NCBI GenBank assembly: GCA_003254925.1
Contig: QANZ01004226.1
Coordinates: 226,960 to 290,959 of the forward strand
DNA from: Chamaecrista fasciculata
Lineage: Eukaryota; Streptophyta; Magnoliopsida; Fabales; Fabaceae
Direction: 5' to 3'
DNA: 64,000 nt
Shown here: positions 59,322 to 64,000 of the stretch, in pieces
How positions within the stretch are numbered: position 1 is the stretch's first letter
Layout: every line of letters starts with the position of its first letter
The notes under the pieces: generated by a model
Told to the model about the DNA's origin: nothing
The model's database searches: none
What the model saw: only the letters and a program-made list of their open reading frames with translations
Position numbers and translations under genes: made by a program

Positions 59322-62300
59322 TTAGAAAGTCCTCGAGTATTTCCTAATTTCATACATGATTGAAGATATGGAAACAAGATCCTTGTTCAATGCAGAACCA
59401 CCAACGATTCTCTTTATGCAATCTGAAAGTCTGGTATAATAAAGCAACAACTGAGTCAATGCAGCCCTCAAGATCTCCATACCGCACAAGAAGTTGCTGA
59501 AAGAAGTAATCACATCTTTGTGCATCAGCTCTATTGCAGCCTTCCACCTACTCGCAAAATCTTTCACTAACGGCTCTACTTCGGCTACAGTTATCGGCTT
59601 ATCAGAACTTGATGTAGGGTCCTCAGCTGATAAGTTACACAAAATTAAGGCAAATGTCGATGCTTTATTTAAAAAGTCATGTTTTACAAACTACAAATGG
59701 GGTCATTAGTATGAGTACTTACAGGCTCTGGTTTTTACAAATTTGATTAAATTGTTGAAATGCTCTTGAAGCAATTCTTCCTGCAAGAGTGAAGGAAACT
59801 TTAAAGACAAATGCAAATGAGAACAAGGTGGTCAAATGGGTTGTGTTCTCTATATAATCTACAGGTACCCCTCTCCCCTTTCATCTCTCTGAAATCAACT
59901 AATTTTGCAATGATTGTCGATTCTTCCAGGAAAGCTGGAGGACATAACTCTTCAATGGGACCGGCATAAATAATTCCCTCTCAAAGTAATTTCTTGAGTT
60001 GCCCCAGTAATTGGACAGAGAAATAATTGGTCAGCTATTTTAATTCTTACAATTAGGACTTCAACGCTAAATCTGTCTAGTAAGGCTCAGTTTTATAGGC
60101 ATGAATATTCTGTCACAAATATACTAAAATTAAAGCTAAGATTAATTTTATCCCTTCTTAAGCAGTAAAAGTCTAAACCAGAAATTCAAAAGAATGATTG
60201 CTGTTACCACAAATAATGCTGTATTGCTCTTAAGAAGTTCCTCAAAGTGCATTTGAATTTTCCCACCATCAGGACCTGCTTCCTGGAATCAGACAAGGAA
60301 AGCTTTCAGTTTCAAATTTAAAGTGGTGTCTTCTTGAAGTAATATTCCTGTTTTATAAGAGCCTTAAAACCTTTTGACTGAAGCAGAAAATAGCTCTACC
60401 TAAAAATAAAACAGAAACAAAATTTAGATACCTTTATAACAGCAATCGTCATGTCATAATTGTTAATAAGAAAAACAGTTTGCAGCTTTGGTTTTGGGAA
60501 ATTCTTGGCAAGCTTGATAAGTAAGTCATCAACAGCCATTCTCAGTCGTTCCAAATTCAGTTCAAGCTGAAATATATGAGCAGAAAGGTTATATTATAAA
60601 TTTACAAAAGTGAACTTTATGCCTCAATTTTTTATCAAGCTGACCTGGCCATCTCCATACTCAACATTTAAGTGGATAAGCGAAGCTGTAAACTCAGCAT
60701 AACGTCTCATGACATAGTGAGGATGAACATCATCTTCCCATAAAGTCTTTATGCTCGCATTACGCAGGCTGTTGAGGTGCAAGTCAAATACCATCTTAAA
60801 ACGAGGCCATAGGGATATATTAACCTGTCAAATTTAAGAACCAGTCTCAATTACAATTTTACAAATCAAGCTTACTACACTCTGTAGGATGTACAGGTCA
60901 ATTGGCTTAAAATTATTTTATAAGTTCTATCCATTGAAATCATCAATATTGTAGGTCCATTTACATCCAAATATGACTTTCTACCATTAGCTAGAGTTCA
61001 AGAGTAAAATAAGCATGTCGCAAGTGAGAGCAATAGCTTGTCAGACGACAGCTATTCAGTCATCTAGTGATTTCAATAGCTTCTTTCCTTGTCCACTTAT
61101 AAATTATTTTGACAATATTTTAGTTCCACTCAAGCAATTGAGAAGTAGTTATCTAACTAACATCCTTGAGTAGTTATCTAACTAACATCCTTGAGTAGTT
61201 ATCTAACTAACATCCCAATGACTTCAATAACTAGATTATATATAAAGCTAAATTCAGGGCAAAACAAAAATCCTAGGGCCTCACATGTAGAACTACATAC
61301 ATTGATTCACCGATTCACCTGATAATGTTATCAGGCTCTCCCAGCATTAACACGCCAATAAGAAAACCTTGTCTGATCAAGTATATACGCAATGGAAACT
61401 GACCTTGTCAAAGTAAGAATCCAAGCATGGAATCCGCCTTCGAGACATGATGAGCTGAAAGGACAGGATGTCAGCTATCTTATAAGCGGATTATTTGATA
61501 TTGCACCAAAATTCTTTGCACATGACAGTACATATTAATTTTAGCAAAAATATGTGGTGGAAGAACGATGTGAATTGCGGTAAAGCTATATGCTTATTTC
61601 ATACCTTATTGTGCATCATATTTCTTTATCAAGTAAATATCCCGAATAGTGACTGACAGTCATCAGTATTCACATAATAATATTACAGTATCATATCTAT
61701 ATTAGGCATTTCTTAAGCAATTGTATTGTCCCCAAACTATTGAGCCAATTCTCTTTGGGGATTCCATCCAGGAAGTTAAGATTCATATCCTTCCAACAAG
61801 TGCTTGAATATTAAGAATCAGCTTCAACCTAATTTTGGCTAGGGCTGTCTAATTAACATCAATATGGTGCTCTTAAAGATGCTATTCCATTCCCTATGGC
61901 TACTTCTATGGACAATCATTGAAATTGTTATTCAGGACAGAAAATCTCAATTTGATATAATAATCATTTTATATGTTTTCTAGAAGGACACGTATTCCTT
62001 TTCTCCCAAAAATCAAAATCATAGTGTAATAACCTGATGTTGGTGTATTATGCGAATCATAAGCATGAGGCCTATAGCATCATAGCAATTTTGAAGTATT
62101 GAACTGAAGTGCTCATCAATGACACCAAATGGACCTGAAAAAATAAAAAGAAAATACTGTTGTTAGTGTTAGCCATTGTTATACAAGTCTATGACAGTGA
62201 AAGAGTGAAACAGACAAAGTTCATCCCAACCAACAAACAAGCAGTTACTTGGTTGACATTCTGTTTAAATGTTAAGTGAAATACACATAAAAATAAAGAA

Positions 62301-64000
62301 ACTTCATTAATAATACCTGAAAAAATTTCATAAAAAATAGATTCTTCTCCAAAAAAGTCATCACAGAAATGATATCTGCAGATGGGGAAAACAAAATGTC
62401 AATACACATATAGTTAAAAACTTTATGGGCATTGTTTTATATGTCAAAATTAAGAGGCATAGAAAACTGAAGATTACTCAGAAGTAGCCGTATCCATAAG
62501 CAGCTTCTGCAAGCTCCTGAACAGAACCTCATATGGATATTTAGTAGAGCTAGCTTCAGCAATATGAGGAATCACCGCAGGTTCATCTATTTCCTGGTAT
62601 CAGTGCAAATGTTAATATACTGTCAACTCAAATGTAGTGATCAAAACGTCTATAAAATTTGTGAGGATCGGAACTAACTATTGACATATCAGCTCCTATT
62701 TAACACACCAAAGCTGAGAAAACTTCTATGGCCAAAAATAGAATAGTAAATGCTTTTAATTACAATTCACTCTCCATTTCAAATTAAATGCAAGGTAAGA
62801 GCTATAATCATCACATCACCAATAACAACAAATTTGAAGACCCCAAAACATGGCTTCTTTATCTTCACACAGTTGCCAACCTTATTTTAATTAACCTTCA
62901 TTTGTTGAGGATAATTATTGACACCGATTATTATAAAATATCATTAAACTTTTCTCAGCAAATTCAATGAGCATTTAAAAAGAGAATCATCAGCATTTCT
63001 ACTTCCAATTTGCAAGACAGACCAACCTTTAATATATTAATCCTATCCCCAAGAGCAAAAACTGCAGAACGGTTTTTCAAAGGCTCCCGTGCTCTTGTGA
63101 AAATACCAGTGCTCCTTGTCTCTACACCAATTAAATCACTCGATGTTGCAATATCCAACTGTAGTTTCTCCAGTGCTTGAATATAAGCTCGGAAATGAGC
63201 ACTAAGAACCTGCAAACATACAGCAGCATTAAAGTGCCTCATGAAATCAATTTTGATCATCATTGTTTCTGTATAAAAGTATTCTACCCACATGCAAGTC
63301 ATTGTCAGAAATTGACAATTGTAGCATAGATCACTGGTCATACAAGAACCCAAGAATAAGTCTTTTAAGAGAATTGATCACCCAGAATAATGCAGATTAG
63401 CATAAAATAAACAGGTATAGTATCAGAGACACATATCGATCAGCATCAATCCAAAGGGACAACTTGCAGACAGCATTTATTCGTGTCAGGCTGAATACAA
63501 GCTCCTTGAAGTCTTATGCGTGTTCATAACTCACTTTAAAACTCCATCAATAAAGAATTTTGTAGTTTTGGCATGTAGGTCATAAAAGCAATCTAAACTA
63601 AATAAGAAGAGCTTATCTGATGCCATATTGGCTCCAATCTTGATTTAAAATTCATTCTACTTCAAAGAAGTTGCTTCTGAGCAGACAGAAAACTGAAGAT
63701 AATTACATCTCAAGCAAATGAACTTTCTCTACTCAAACAAACTTGGATATGTTTGGCAAAAGTTCTGTCAAGGAAAATCTTCATTCAATGTTCAGACTAT
63801 AAAGTTACCTTGTTCATCGTATCATTGTAGGCTGCACGAACTTCATTGTATACCTCCTTACTATGTTCCTTGAGAAAGGAAATGATATACCTACAATAGA
63901 CACTTCATATTGTTAGGCTAATAAAGATCCAATAGACCAAGGTTCACAAAATTACATTATGAAGCATAAGCAACTTCACAGCATAAGTAAAGAAAAATCA
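59322..64000 (-). CDS. VPS52: Vacuolar protein sorting protein VPS52 (POK), C-terminal part, runs off the window
   Basis: This is a subunit of the GARP/EARP tethering complexes that bring endosome-derived vesicles to the trans-Golgi; the Arabidopsis orthologue is POKY POLLEN TUBE. Eleven exons are visible on the minus strand: 63,809-63,890, 63,027-63,209, 62,478-62,593, 62,317-62,375, 62,034-62,134, 61,404-61,454, 60,645-60,824, 60,432-60,566, 60,208-60,282, 59,723-59,780 and 59,322-59,626. They join in frame to about 447 residues; full plant VPS52 is about 700. Recognisable stretches are YIISFLKEHSKEVYNEVRAA, then VLSAHFRAYIQALEKLQLDI, LWPRFKMVFDLHLNSLRNAS, and the highly conserved tail DVITSFSNFLCGMEILRAAL, ending IMYEIRKYSRTF. 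The coiled-coil N-terminal half lies beyond 64,000. No defect is seen. Confidence 0.92.
61146..61217. repeat. 25-bp tandem repeat, about 2.9 copies, in a VPS52 intron
   Basis: The unit TAGTTATCTAACTAACATCC plus TTGAG starts at 61,146, 61,171 and 61,196; the third copy is cut short. Copies are identical, so it is probably a recent, length-variable minisatellite. Confidence 0.9.

Noticed and set aside
1..64000. tRNA, rRNA or known microRNA genes
   Set aside because: Reading for box B-like GGTTCGAATC, rRNA cores and the conserved plant miRNA sequences I remember gave nothing convincing. A dedicated scan was not possible.

Overview
This is a nuclear genomic window from a flowering plant. The genes have spliced GT-AG exons, the intergenic DNA is very AT-rich, and the gene content is typical of eudicots: a subfamily II ethylene receptor, AT-hook (AHL) proteins, a TOPP-type phosphatase and VPS52/POK. 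The style of the small foldback elements suggests a legume; that is an inference, not a demonstrated assignment.

Layout: 1-7.1 kb is AT-rich with no convincing gene, but holds repeat fragments. A type 1 Ser/Thr phosphatase catalytic subunit lies at 7.1-11.3 kb (minus). An ASCH-domain protein lies at 14.3-17.4 kb (plus), with foldback elements on both sides. A candidate small secreted Pro-rich peptide gene is at 18.06-18.35 kb, and an intronless AHL gene at 20.3-21.0 kb. The AHL gene and its flanks (19,969-21,727) are repeated as an apparently exact inverted copy (21,778-23,536) that stops at a 904-base run of N (23,537-24,440). This is most simply an assembly artefact.

After the gap comes a MULE-type transposase missing its N-terminus and carrying an in-frame stop. 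About 150 bp downstream, in the same orientation, is an intact five-exon plant mobile domain (PMD) gene of 755 aa. Just past it is a striking array of alternating short palindromes with a 48-bp period (28,986-29,201). Together these look like one large Mutator-like element with a PMD passenger gene.

Beyond the element lie a METTL2/6/8-type tRNA m3C methyltransferase (31.9-35.3 kb, minus), a mosaic of gene fragments (cyclopropane-fatty-acid synthase, an eIF2-beta-like exon and an unassigned exon, 37.6-38.6 kb), and an EIN4/ETR2-type ethylene receptor (41.1-45.3 kb, minus). Further on are a six-exon AHL gene (48.35-53.5 kb, minus), a MYCBP/AMY-1-like small protein (55.4-58.0 kb, minus) and the C-terminal 447 residues of VPS52 (59.3 kb to the window edge, minus).

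The host genes are unrelated housekeeping, signalling and regulatory genes with no operon-like logic. At least five families of foldback, MITE-like elements are scattered between and inside them. Exon coordinates come from open frame, splice consensus and agreement with remembered family sequence; no alignment was run.
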